From positions 7,268 to 14,581 of the forward strand of contig DHUW01000072.1 in the NCBI GenBank assembly GCA_002409365.1: a DNA stretch of 7,314 nucleotides. The letters run 5' to 3'. Positions 1 to 5,527 of this stretch are shown one piece after another. The translations under genes and the position numbers were made by a program. This DNA comes from Anaerolineaceae bacterium UBA5224. Its GTDB lineage: Bacteria; Chloroflexota; Anaerolineae; Anaerolineales; Anaerolineaceae. The first letter of the stretch is position 1. Each line of letters begins with the position of its first letter. The notes under the pieces are model-generated. The model saw nothing but the letters and a program-made list of their open reading frames with translations. It ran no database searches and was not told where the DNA came from.

Positions 1-641
1 AATTGGGTAATCTGACTAATCTTTCGGTTCTTAACTTAAGTTCAAACCAATTGTCAGGTGACATCCCTGCCTGGTTTGGTGATATGTCTAAATTGAGCAA
101 TCTCGATTTATCTTCCAACCGATACACTGGAAACATTCCAACTCAGTTGCGTAATATGAATGGGATCAATAGTTTAAATCTGAGCGCAAACCAGCTCACG
201 GGCACCATCCCGGATGAACTTGGTGATTTGATTTATATTCTGTATCTCGACTTGTCCTCCAATCGATTAACGGGGAGTATCCCAGCCTGGTTTGAAAACT
301 TTACCTGGCTTGAGAGCCTCTCATTGAGCTCCAACCTTTTTTCGGGCAATATACCGCCCGAGTTGGGCAATATGAGCTGGCTTTTTGTCCTGGACCTAAG
401 TGACAATTACCTCATTGGTGATGTTCCGGCAAGTTTTACCCAACTTGCCACCTGTGGTCCTAATGACACTTACTATCCTTGTTCTGGAGAATATGGGCTG
501 GATCTCGGTTATAACCGACTTAATGTGCCAGCCCCTGAGCCCCCGGCAGCTTTCCTGGATCTCTACGATCCGGATTGGTACCTGACGCAGGGTTTTGATA
601 ACCTTGGCTGGGCAATCTTTCTGCCATTGATGAATCGGTAG
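1..641 (+). CDS. Leucine-rich-repeat protein, C-terminal part (5' end outside window)
   Basis: The reading frame is open from the window edge (first full codon at 3) to TAG at 639-641, so this is the 3' part of a longer gene; the TTG at 3 lies inside a repeat and is not a real start. Numbered from that codon, residues 2-145 hold six uninterrupted 24-residue repeats of the plant-type pattern LxxLxxLxLSSNxLxGxIPxxL. A seventh, degenerate repeat follows (about 146-175), interrupted by an insertion with two cysteines (C151, C160) that could form a disulphide cap. The tail is rich in Pro, Asp and Trp and ends in WAIFLPLMNR. This repeat class forms curved solenoids for protein or ligand binding. 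A surface or secreted location is inferred from the cysteine pair and the hydrophobic tail; no signal peptide is visible because the N-terminus is missing. It converges on fakA with no evident functional link. The family is certain; the ligand is unknown. Confidence 0.9.
   Translation, partial: LGNLTNLSVLNLSSNQLSGDIPAWFGDMSKLSNLDLSSNRYTGNIPTQLRNMNGINSLNLSANQLTGTIPDELGDLIYILYLDLSSNRLTGSIPAWFENFTWLESLSLSSNLFSGNIPPELGNMSWLFVLDLSDNYLIGDVPASFTQLATCGPNDTYYPCSGEYGLDLGYNRLNVPAPEPPAAFLDLYDPDWYLTQGFDNLGWAIFLPLMNR
6..437 (+). repeat. Six tandem 72-bp leucine-rich-repeat units
   Basis: Units lie at 6-77, 78-149, 150-221, 222-293, 294-365 and 366-437, each encoding exactly 24 residues with no indels. The core xLDLSSNxLxGxIP is conserved at protein level, while the DNA units differ widely at third positions. 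The array is therefore old and under protein-level constraint rather than a recent DNA duplication. Confidence 0.88.
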
Positions 642-1138
642 TTACAAACTGTGTTCTTAGCATTTGAAATTACTGAATGCGCAGTGCACGTTCCCTATAT
701 CTGAATGGAACGGCGTGGGCCGTCCCTGATCATTACAGCTACGGAACCCTTATACAGGGTAGACTGGTCGATGTCCAATCTGGAACCCCTACACAGGACA
801 GGCGAGCAGTGTCCGTTCCGTACATAGACCTTGAGTTTCCCACTTTCGTCAAAAAGAGCAATCTCAACGAGGAAGAACAGGATTTCCAGGGCACTATAAT
901 GGGAACTCAGGTAAATTGTCGTAGTATCACTCTATTGTGGCTATGCGCATTAATTAAGTGTTTAGCCCACATCTGGTAATTTTTAAAAGTGGTGAAAACA
1001 CAAAGGCGGCTTGAAGGCGGTAATAGGAATAATCCGGTCAAGGTCACGACGCCCTCAATCACGCCTTACGATGGCTACAGGTACATAACAAGAAATCTGA
1101 AAGTTATGAGCTATCAGCTATGAGCTATCAGCTTTAAC
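642..1138. other. Intergenic stretch of about 500 bp without a supported gene
   Basis: This separates the convergent leucine-rich-repeat and fakA genes. The longest frame (677-979, +, 100 codons) begins right after an in-frame TGA, has no Shine-Dalgarno sequence, resembles no family I know, and ends in an atypical Cys/Trp-rich tail, so I do not call it. Two weak signals are visible: GCATT/AATGC arms at 660-664 and 676-680, and a 16-bp imperfect direct repeat (GGAACCCTTATACAGG at 743-758, GGAACCCCTACACAGG at 782-797). No tRNA, CRISPR array, insertion-sequence end or U-tract terminator is apparent. It may contain decayed coding DNA. Confidence 0.6.
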
Positions 1139-1140
1139 TT
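1101..1140. repeat. Heptanucleotide tandem repeat forming a hairpin at the fakA 3' end
   Basis: TATGAGCTATCAGC occurs twice back to back at 1105-1118 and 1119-1132, giving four 7-nt units alternating TATGAGC and TATCAGC, with degenerate units on both sides (TGAAAGT at 1098-1104, TTTAACT at 1133-1139). The array is also an inverted repeat: AAGTTA (1101-1106) pairs with TAACTT (1135-1140), and the four AGCT palindromes pair as 1109-1112 with 1130-1133 and 1116-1119 with 1123-1126 around a 3-nt loop. It overlaps two bases of the fakA stop codon (1139-1141). There is no U-tract, so it is more plausibly an mRNA 3'-end structure or a dispersed genomic repeat than a classical terminator. Confidence 0.7.
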
Positions 1141-2821
1141 ACTCAAAAGCGATGATCAATTGGTAATGAGGTTGACCGCCGTTGTGGATCTCGATCTCCA
1201 TGTCCGGGTAATCTTTGCGGACGACATCAGCCAAAACATTTGCCTGGGTCTGATTGAGGTCTTCACCATAGAAGAAGGTGACCCTTTCAACCTCATCCAT
1301 GTTTGCTTTTTCAAGAAGCTGCTGGATGGCTTCCTCAATTGATAGTGCAGATGAGACCAATTGCCCATCATACAAGGCGATCACTTCACCCTTTTCCACC
1401 TGGACGCCGTCTATCTCGACCGAACGGGTAGCAATGGTGATATCCCCGGTATGGACTTCGTGGATGGCTTCGTTCATTGATTCTTCATTTTCTTCGAGGG
1501 TGCCTTCAGGATTGAGTCTGAGCATGGCTGCAAAGCCCTGGGGAGCATTACGGGTTGGGATAATCGCAATATGCTTGACACTGACTTTGGCTGCGTTTTG
1601 AGCAGCAAGAATAATGTTTTTATTATTAGGAAGAATAATTACTTTGTCGGTTGGTAAATTTTCAAAGGCAGCGACCAGTTCCTGGACACTGGGGTTCATG
1701 GTCTGACCGCCCTCGACAATTGCCGAGACGCCCAGACTGGCAAAAATCGATGACAGGCCTTTTCCAGGCGATACTGCCACAACGGCGATCTCCCCGGGTT
1801 GGACTGGGGTGAAGGTCAGCTCTTCTTCTTCTGCCTGGCGTTCGCTCACCTGGTCCTGCAGGTTTTCCATCATGATCTTTTTGACAACGCCCTGGGTTTC
1901 GGTGTAGCTGATCGGTTCAAAGCGTTTCGCCAGTTCAGTATGAATATGCATGCGGTAGATGCCATCGCCCTCACCAACCTGGATACTCGTGCCGATTTCG
2001 CCGAGGTCTTTATAATATTGTTCGAGTGAAAAAACTGGATTTGGGGCAAAATCGATAACGACTTCGTAATCCTGCCCTTCCTCAATAGTCTCCATGGCAT
2101 TTGCCAGGTCGAGCTCTGCCAGTGGTTTCAAGGCTGCTCCGCTGGCATCCAGGGATTCGCCCTGGAGCATTCGCACCATGCCTTCAAAAATATAGAACAA
2201 GCCAGTGCCTCCTGAATCAACCACACCTGCTTGCTTAAGCACAGGCAGCAGTTCCGGTGTGTTTTTAACACTCACATCACCAGCTCTAACGATAGCGATG
2301 AGCATCTCGCTCAGGGTGGCATTGTTCCTGCCTGCTTCTTCGGCTGCGGCGGTCATATCTTTGATCACTGTCAAAATCGTGCCTTCAACGGGCTTGACCA
2401 CACCCTTATAAGCGGTGTTGCGAGCTTCCTGCATGGCGCGCATGAGAAGATCGGGACCCATTGTCTCGTAGTGATCGAGCGCCCTTGAAAAACCACGCCA
2501 GATCTGTGATAGGATCACCCCAGAGTTTCCCCGGGCTCCCATCAGCGCGCCCTGGGCAAAAGCCCTGGCAGTCTCGCCTACGTTTTCTACACGTTTCTGA
2601 TTAGCTTCATTGAAGGCTGCCTGCATGGTCAAAACCATGTTGGTACCAGTGTCGCCATCGGGAACCGGGAAAACGTTCAATGAGTTGACATATGCCTGGT
2701 TGGTCGTAAGCCAGATCATACCGGCTTCGAACAATAGCATTAAACCGGAGCCATTAACGGGGGATTGGAGCAGCAAATGGCGCTCTTGTTCATCGGGAAG
2801 GACATAATTAGTTTGATTCAT
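1139..2821 (-). CDS. fakA: Fatty acid kinase ATP-binding subunit FakA (YloV/DAK2 family)
   Basis: 560 residues, close to the roughly 550 usual for FakA/YloV. The N-terminal DhaL-like domain (about 25-225) carries the nucleotide and Mg2+ motif PDGDTGTNM (54-62), GARGNSG (95-101) and VDSGGTGL (201-208). A middle domain follows (about 240-325, with HIH at 292-294), then an acidic linker (329-335) and a C-terminal DegV-like region (about 340-560). In characterised members FakA phosphorylates fatty acids held by a FakB (DegV) partner, giving acyl-phosphate for PlsX/PlsY phospholipid synthesis; no FakB gene is in this window. The ATG at 2821 has AGGTGA (2830-2825) at normal spacing. It lies 17 bp after yloU and is presumably co-transcribed. 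Odd points: the protein has no cysteine at all, although S. aureus FakA uses a cysteine in its zinc site, and PDGDTG sits about ten residues later than in B. subtilis YloV. Confidence 0.93.
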   Translation of the reverse strand: MNQTNYVLPDEQERHLLLQSPVNGSGLMLLFEAGMIWLTTNQAYVNSLNVFPVPDGDTGTNMVLTMQAAFNEANQKRVENVGETARAFAQGALMGARGNSGVILSQIWRGFSRALDHYETMGPDLLMRAMQEARNTAYKGVVKPVEGTILTVIKDMTAAAEEAGRNNATLSEMLIAIVRAGDVSVKNTPELLPVLKQAGVVDSGGTGLFYIFEGMVRMLQGESLDASGAALKPLAELDLANAMETIEEGQDYEVVIDFAPNPVFSLEQYYKDLGEIGTSIQVGEGDGIYRMHIHTELAKRFEPISYTETQGVVKKIMMENLQDQVSERQAEEEELTFTPVQPGEIAVVAVSPGKGLSSIFASLGVSAIVEGGQTMNPSVQELVAAFENLPTDKVIILPNNKNIILAAQNAAKVSVKHIAIIPTRNAPQGFAAMLRLNPEGTLEENEESMNEAIHEVHTGDITIATRSVEIDGVQVEKGEVIALYDGQLVSSALSIEEAIQQLLEKANMDEVERVTFFYGEDLNQTQANVLADVVRKDYPDMEIEIHNGGQPHYQLIIAFE

Positions 2822-2838
2822 TATTCACCTGGGCAGTT

Positions 2839-3195
2839 TTAATCCGGATTGCTCACTCTCAACCCCCGCACATGGACATCCACGCGCTTGACCGGAACTG
2901 CCATTGTTTTCTCCACTGCATATTTGACACTATCAGCCACTGAATCAGTGACTGACTTAATACGTAGCCCATATTCGATCACCAGGTTCAGCTCTATGCT
3001 GACACCGTCTTCTTCGGTCTTGACATTAACGCCAAAATCCGTATCTTTTTTGAAGAACCTGGAAACCGATTCGCCCACGTTACCTGGGATTAGACTGATC
3101 ACACCATAGGATTGCAGGGCAGCATTGCGGGCGACCGTACGAATGGCTTGTGAAAGAATATAGATGCTTCCAAGTGGGTTCTCTTGTGTTGTCAT
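2839..3195 (-). CDS. yloU: Asp23/Gls24 (YloU) family envelope-associated protein
   Basis: 118 residues covering the whole family domain. It begins GSIYILSQAIRTVARNAAL (about 9-27), has the pattern GVxVxxxEDGVSIELNLVIEYG in the middle, and ends in an amphipathic helix plus a VKRVDVHVRGL strand (about 102-112), which is the family signature. No signal peptide or membrane segment is visible. Asp23 and relatives are cytoplasmic proteins found at the membrane in Gram-positive bacteria and linked to envelope stress; the molecular role is unsettled. The ATG at 3195 has a rather distant GGAG (3212-3209) followed by a purine-rich AAAGAG. It is the first gene of the yloU-fakA unit, divergent from rpmB, and the pairing with fakA matches B. 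subtilis yloU-yloV. Confidence 0.9.
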   Translation of the reverse strand: MTTQENPLGSIYILSQAIRTVARNAALQSYGVISLIPGNVGESVSRFFKKDTDFGVNVKTEEDGVSIELNLVIEYGLRIKSVTDSVADSVKYAVEKTMAVPVKRVDVHVRGLRVSNPD

Positions 3196-3222
3196 TTTTA
3201 GGCTCTTTCTCCGAGATTCATC

Positions 3223-3251
3223 TTGATTATTTGAGAAATCTCTGGTAATAT
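3223..3251 (+). promoter_or_regulatory. Candidate rpmB promoter (TTGATT-17-TAATAT)
   Basis: TTGATT at 3223-3228 and TAATAT at 3246-3251 are separated by 17 bp. Transcription would start near 3258 and leave a leader of about 57 nt that contains the GAAAGG ribosome site of rpmB. A better -10 (TATAAT, 3292-3297) lies nearer the gene but would leave a leader of only about 11 nt, so which of the two is used is undecided. Confidence 0.4.
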
Positions 3252-3257
3252 AAACGC

Positions 3258-3269
3258 TTGCGCGTGCAA
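3258..3269. promoter_or_regulatory. Inverted repeat in the rpmB/yloU divergent region
   Basis: TTGCGCGTGCAA has 4-bp arms TTGC/GCAA around GCGT, extended by one mismatch and one further pair. It lies at the predicted start of the upstream rpmB promoter, between the two divergent genes. It could be a small operator or chance; the arms are short. Confidence 0.25.
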
Positions 3270-3289
3270 ACAGTTACGCGACAGACGAT

Positions 3290-3297
3290 ATTATAAT
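3290..3297. promoter_or_regulatory. Palindromic -10 element ATTATAAT between yloU and rpmB
   Basis: ATTATAAT is a perfect palindrome, so TATAAT reads on + (3292-3297) toward rpmB and on - (3295-3290) toward yloU-fakA. No good -35 is found at 16-18 bp in either direction. Use on + gives rpmB a leader of about 11 nt; use on - gives yloU a leader of about 90 nt. The same 8-mer, within a shared 12-mer ATTATAATGCAA, lies in front of the kinase gene at 5358-5369. Confidence 0.45.
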
Positions 3298-3314
3298 GCA
3301 AGAAAGGTATTGAG

Positions 3315-3500
3315 ATGGCAAAGTGCAGTTCGTGTGGAAAAACCACTACCTTCGGTCACAATCGCAGTCACTCACTCGTCGCAACCCGACGTATGTTCCG
3401 CCCCAACCTCCAACAGGTCACTGTAATGGAAGATGGCAGGAAAGTTCGCAAAGTACTTTGCGCGCGCTGCATCAAAACCCTGACCAAGGCTTATCGCTAG
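3315..3500 (+). CDS. rpmB: 50S ribosomal protein L28, zinc-binding form
   Basis: 61 residues, a normal length for the short bacterial L28. It begins MAKCSSCGKTTTFGHNRSHS, has the central RRMFRPNLQ segment, and carries two CxxC pairs (C4/C7 and C49/C52), so this is the C+ zinc-ribbon form rather than the cysteine-free paralogue made under zinc limitation. L28 is a structural protein of the large ribosomal subunit. The ATG at 3315 follows GAAAGG (3302-3307) by 7 nt. The gene is monocistronic, with its own upstream region and a strong terminator 24 bp downstream. Its orientation opposite to yloU-fakA and kinase-rpe is as in B. subtilis. Confidence 0.97.
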   Translation: MAKCSSCGKTTTFGHNRSHSLVATRRMFRPNLQQVTVMEDGRKVRKVLCARCIKTLTKAYR

Positions 3501-3523
3501 TTTATCCACCTAAATCCAACATC

Positions 3524-3549
3524 AAAAAAAGTCGCCTGGCGGCTTTTTT
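3524..3549. terminator. Bidirectional rho-independent terminator between rpmB and rpe
   Basis: Seven A (3524-3530), the stem GTCG (3531-3534), a CCTGG loop (3535-3539), CGGC (3540-3543, with one G-U pair), then six T (3544-3549). The A and T tracts pair to extend the stem and also serve as the U-tract in each direction. It ends rpmB on + and, 4 bp after the rpe stop codon, the kinase-rpe transcript on -. Confidence 0.88.
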
Positions 3550-3553
3550 GATT

Positions 3554-4213
3554 TTAATCCAGCACTGACCGCAATGCGGCAATACCTGCGGCAATGCCCT
3601 CCGGATGCCCAAACACAGCCGTGCCAGCGACGAAGCTCCTGGCACCGGCTTCATAGGCAAGCCTGATTGTTTCTGTCGTAATGCCGCCATCCACCTGGAT
3701 GATCGCACCAAAATTGCATTCATTGATGATCCTCTGCACAATCGATATCTTTTCCAGGCTCATTGGAATAAATTTTTGTCCCCCGAACCCGGGGTTCACT
3801 GACATGACCAAAATCTGATCCACCAATTCTCCAAGGTTTCTAAAAGGAACCACGGGGGTTCCGGGATTGAAAGTAAGCCCGGCTTTGGCTCCCATCTCCC
3901 GGATGGTCTGAAGGGTGCGGTGAATATGAGGACAGGTTTCATAATGAACGGTAATCGTGACGGCACCGGCATCGATAAAGTTTTTCAAATGCTTTTCGGG
4001 TTCAACGATCATCAGGTGTACATCAATCGGCAAATCACAGGAATCTTTACAAGCCCTCACGATGTCCGGCCCAAAGGTAATATTGGGCACGAAGCGTCCA
4101 TCCATGACATCTACATGAATTTCGTCTGCGCCGCCTTCTTGGGCAGCCCGCACTTGGGCACCCAGGTCTTTGAGGTCAGCTGAAAGGATGGAAGGAGAAA
4201 TGATCGTTTTCAT
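3554..4213 (-). CDS. rpe: Ribulose-phosphate 3-epimerase
   Basis: 219 residues from the ATG at 4213, a TIM barrel of standard length. It interconverts D-ribulose 5-phosphate and D-xylulose 5-phosphate in the pentose phosphate pathway (cytoplasm). Visible signatures: SPSILSADL near the N-terminus, HVDVMDGRFVPN with metal ligand H33 and catalytic D35, the third ligand H66 in DVHLM, the flexible loop VNPGFGGQKF (about 139-148), D175 in VDGGI (second catalytic Asp), and the phosphate-binding end GTAVFG. No key residue is missing. A frame from an upstream GTG (4219) adds two residues, but that GTG overlaps the GAGAGG ribosome site, so the ATG is preferred. It is the second gene of a kinase-rpe unit with a 9-bp gap, its ribosome site overlapping the kinase stop codon, which suggests translational coupling. 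Confidence 0.96.
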   Translation of the reverse strand: MKTIISPSILSADLKDLGAQVRAAQEGGADEIHVDVMDGRFVPNITFGPDIVRACKDSCDLPIDVHLMIVEPEKHLKNFIDAGAVTITVHYETCPHIHRTLQTIREMGAKAGLTFNPGTPVVPFRNLGELVDQILVMSVNPGFGGQKFIPMSLEKISIVQRIINECNFGAIIQVDGGITTETIRLAYEAGARSFVAGTAVFGHPEGIAAGIAALRSVLD

Positions 4214-4218
4214 CGGCA

Positions 4219-4224
4219 CCTCTC
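4219..4224 (-). promoter_or_regulatory. Ribosome binding site that fixes the rpe start
   Basis: Read on -, GAGAGG (4224-4219) is followed by TGCCG and then the ATG at 4213, a 5-nt spacing. It includes bases of the kinase TGA stop (4225-4223), so ribosomes finishing the kinase can restart on rpe. A start at GTG 4219 would put this site inside the start codon. Confidence 0.75.
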
Positions 4225-5350
4225 AAGGTTTGAGCATGATGTAAATGTAAAACCAGAACGGGATCAGGCCAACCAGCAACAGACTGGCGAGGATGCCAAG
4301 TGCCCAGGTTTTCCAATCGATCGGAGCATCTTCCTCCGTATCGTCATAGTAGTAATCATTTGTATCATCTACAAGGATTTTCTGAGGAATATCCGCTTGG
4401 GGTATGAAGATTGCCGGTGTTTGTTGAGGCGCTGGTTCCAGTTTTTCACCGTTTCTTACTGGCTGAACGATGCGCGAACCCTGGAAGGTATCATGAAGGA
4501 AAGCCTTACTTTGATTCACATCAGCACCAGTATCGTACAACCCAAGCAGCAACCTGCCCAATTGATCAGCCGTGCGATAACGGGAGCTGGGTTCTTTAGA
4601 CAGGACTTTCAAGATAATCTCTTCCAGTGCTGAAGGGATACCGCTGTTGTAATAGCGCGGTGCGACGGGTTTATCTTCGCGGTGCATGCGTGCCAATTCA
4701 GTAGCATCTGAAGCGACAAAGGGCAAACGACCAGTGACCATTTCATAAAGGATCACACCCAGAGAATAAACATCTGATGCCGGTGAAGGGGGTCGGCCGC
4801 TGGCTTGTTCCGGTGAAAAATAATGGGGTGAACCCCAAACGACTTCGCTATGTTCATCCGGAGAAATGGTTGAAAGTGCCCTTGCGATACCAAAATCGGT
4901 CACCTTAAGGCGACCTTCAGGGGTAACCAACATATTATGGGGTTTGATATCACAATGTACCAATCCAGCACGGTGGGCATAACCGATCCCACCGCAAGCC
5001 TGGATCATCAACTCTAATGCCTCGCTGACTGTAAAACGCTCCTTCTGTTTGATCAGCGATTTAAGATCAGTACCTGGCATGTATTCCATAACGATAAAAA
5101 GATGCCCCTGGTCCAGACCAAAATCATGCACGGTAACGATGTTCGGGTGCGAGAGGTTGGCGGCTGCCCGGGCTTCCTGGCGGAAACGCTCACGGAAAGC
5201 CGGATCTTTGGAGAAGTCTTCACGCAGCACCTTGACAGCCACACTTCGTTCCAGCATCAGGTCCCTGGCTTTGTAGACCACAGCCATACCGCCAGTACCC
5301 AAAGTATCCTGTAATTGGTAGCGATCGTTAAGCAGGCTGGGCATCTCCAT
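4223..5350 (-). CDS. Tail-anchored membrane Ser/Thr protein kinase (PrkC/PknB-type catalytic domain, no PASTA)
   Basis: 375 residues. The Hanks-type domain spans about 11-272: glycine loop GTGGMA (18-23), ATP-anchoring K40 in VAVKVL, helix-C E59, catalytic loop HCDIKPHN (132-139) with base D134, DFG at 152-154, P+1 region GSPHYFSPE (173-181), and structural SDVYSLG (192-198). The usual HRD arginine is Cys133, so this is a non-RD kinase, and the segment before GSPHYFSPE has none of the threonines phosphorylated in PknB. A Pro/Gln-rich linker (297-323) leads to an acidic tyrosine-rich patch (328-345), then one hydrophobic segment (349-371) and LKP at the end. This predicts a cytoplasmic kinase anchored by its C-terminus with no extracellular sensor. 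It precedes rpe and is divergent from mraZ. No Shine-Dalgarno sits in front of ATG 5350 (or the in-frame ATG 5344), and a TATAAT ends 7 bp upstream, so the mRNA may be leaderless. Targets are unknown. Confidence 0.93.
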   Translation of the reverse strand: MEMPSLLNDRYQLQDTLGTGGMAVVYKARDLMLERSVAVKVLREDFSKDPAFRERFRQEARAAANLSHPNIVTVHDFGLDQGHLFIVMEYMPGTDLKSLIKQKERFTVSEALELMIQACGGIGYAHRAGLVHCDIKPHNMLVTPEGRLKVTDFGIARALSTISPDEHSEVVWGSPHYFSPEQASGRPPSPASDVYSLGVILYEMVTGRLPFVASDATELARMHREDKPVAPRYYNSGIPSALEEIILKVLSKEPSSRYRTADQLGRLLLGLYDTGADVNQSKAFLHDTFQGSRIVQPVRNGEKLEPAPQQTPAIFIPQADIPQKILVDDTNDYYYDDTEEDAPIDWKTWALGILASLLLVGLIPFWFYIYIMLKP

Positions 5351-5357
5351 AGCGGTG

Positions 5358-5363
5358 ATTATA
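5358..5363 (-). promoter_or_regulatory. -10 element predicting a leaderless kinase transcript
   Basis: TATAAT reads on - from 5363 to 5358, and the kinase ATG begins at 5350, exactly where transcription would be expected to start. The palindrome ATTATAAT (5358-5365) also gives TATAAT on +. No convincing -35 is seen. A GGGAGGA on - (5377-5371) lies upstream of this -10 and would be used as a ribosome site only if transcription starts further upstream. Confidence 0.45.
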
Positions 5364-5483
5364 ATGCAAATCCTCCCGCCAACGATTGTATGAAATCTAT
5401 CCGCAATTCAAGAAAAAGTATAAAGACATTAGTCAGAAAGTTTGAAGGATCAGGCTGGTTTTTGTATAAGCAATTTCCAAAAT

Positions 5484-5501
5484 CAAGGGTGAAATCCCTT
5501 G
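5484..5501. promoter_or_regulatory. Inverted repeat overlapping the mraZ -35 (candidate operator)
   Basis: CAAGGG (5484-5489) and CCCTTG (5496-5501) are perfect 6-bp arms around a 6-nt spacer TGAAAT. The right arm shares TTG with the -35 hexamer at 5499-5504. A dimeric regulator bound here would block or contact RNA polymerase. The regulator is unknown. Confidence 0.4.
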
Positions 5502-5527
5502 CGTTTTCGGGTTAAAAGACCTATAAT
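5499..5527 (+). promoter_or_regulatory. Main promoter of the mraZ-rsmH dcw operon
   Basis: TTGCGT (5499-5504) and TATAAT (5522-5527) are 17 bp apart, the best sigma70-like promoter in the window. Transcription should start near 5534, leaving a leader of about 92 nt before the mraZ ATG. Confidence 0.8.

Noticed and set aside
1..641. Eukaryotic contamination suggested by plant-type leucine-rich repeats
   Set aside because: The frame has no introns, is continuous with clearly bacterial genes, and this repeat class is known in bacteria.
677..979. 100-codon frame on + as a hypothetical gene
   Set aside because: It starts directly after an in-frame TGA without a ribosome site, has an odd Cys/Trp-rich tail, and matches no family I know. 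Kept only as a possible relic.
1098..1140. CRISPR array or attachment site from the heptad repeats
   Set aside because: Units are 7 nt with no spacers and no adjacent cas, integrase or tRNA gene.
4214..4219. GTG start for rpe two codons upstream of the ATG
   Set aside because: The GTG overlaps the GAGAGG ribosome site; the ATG at 4213 has proper spacing and gives a typical epimerase N-terminus.
5330..5369. Short leader frame from TTG 5369 on - overlapping the kinase start
   Set aside because: The GGAGGA is only one or two bases from that TTG, too close for initiation, and the 13-codon frame shows no features.
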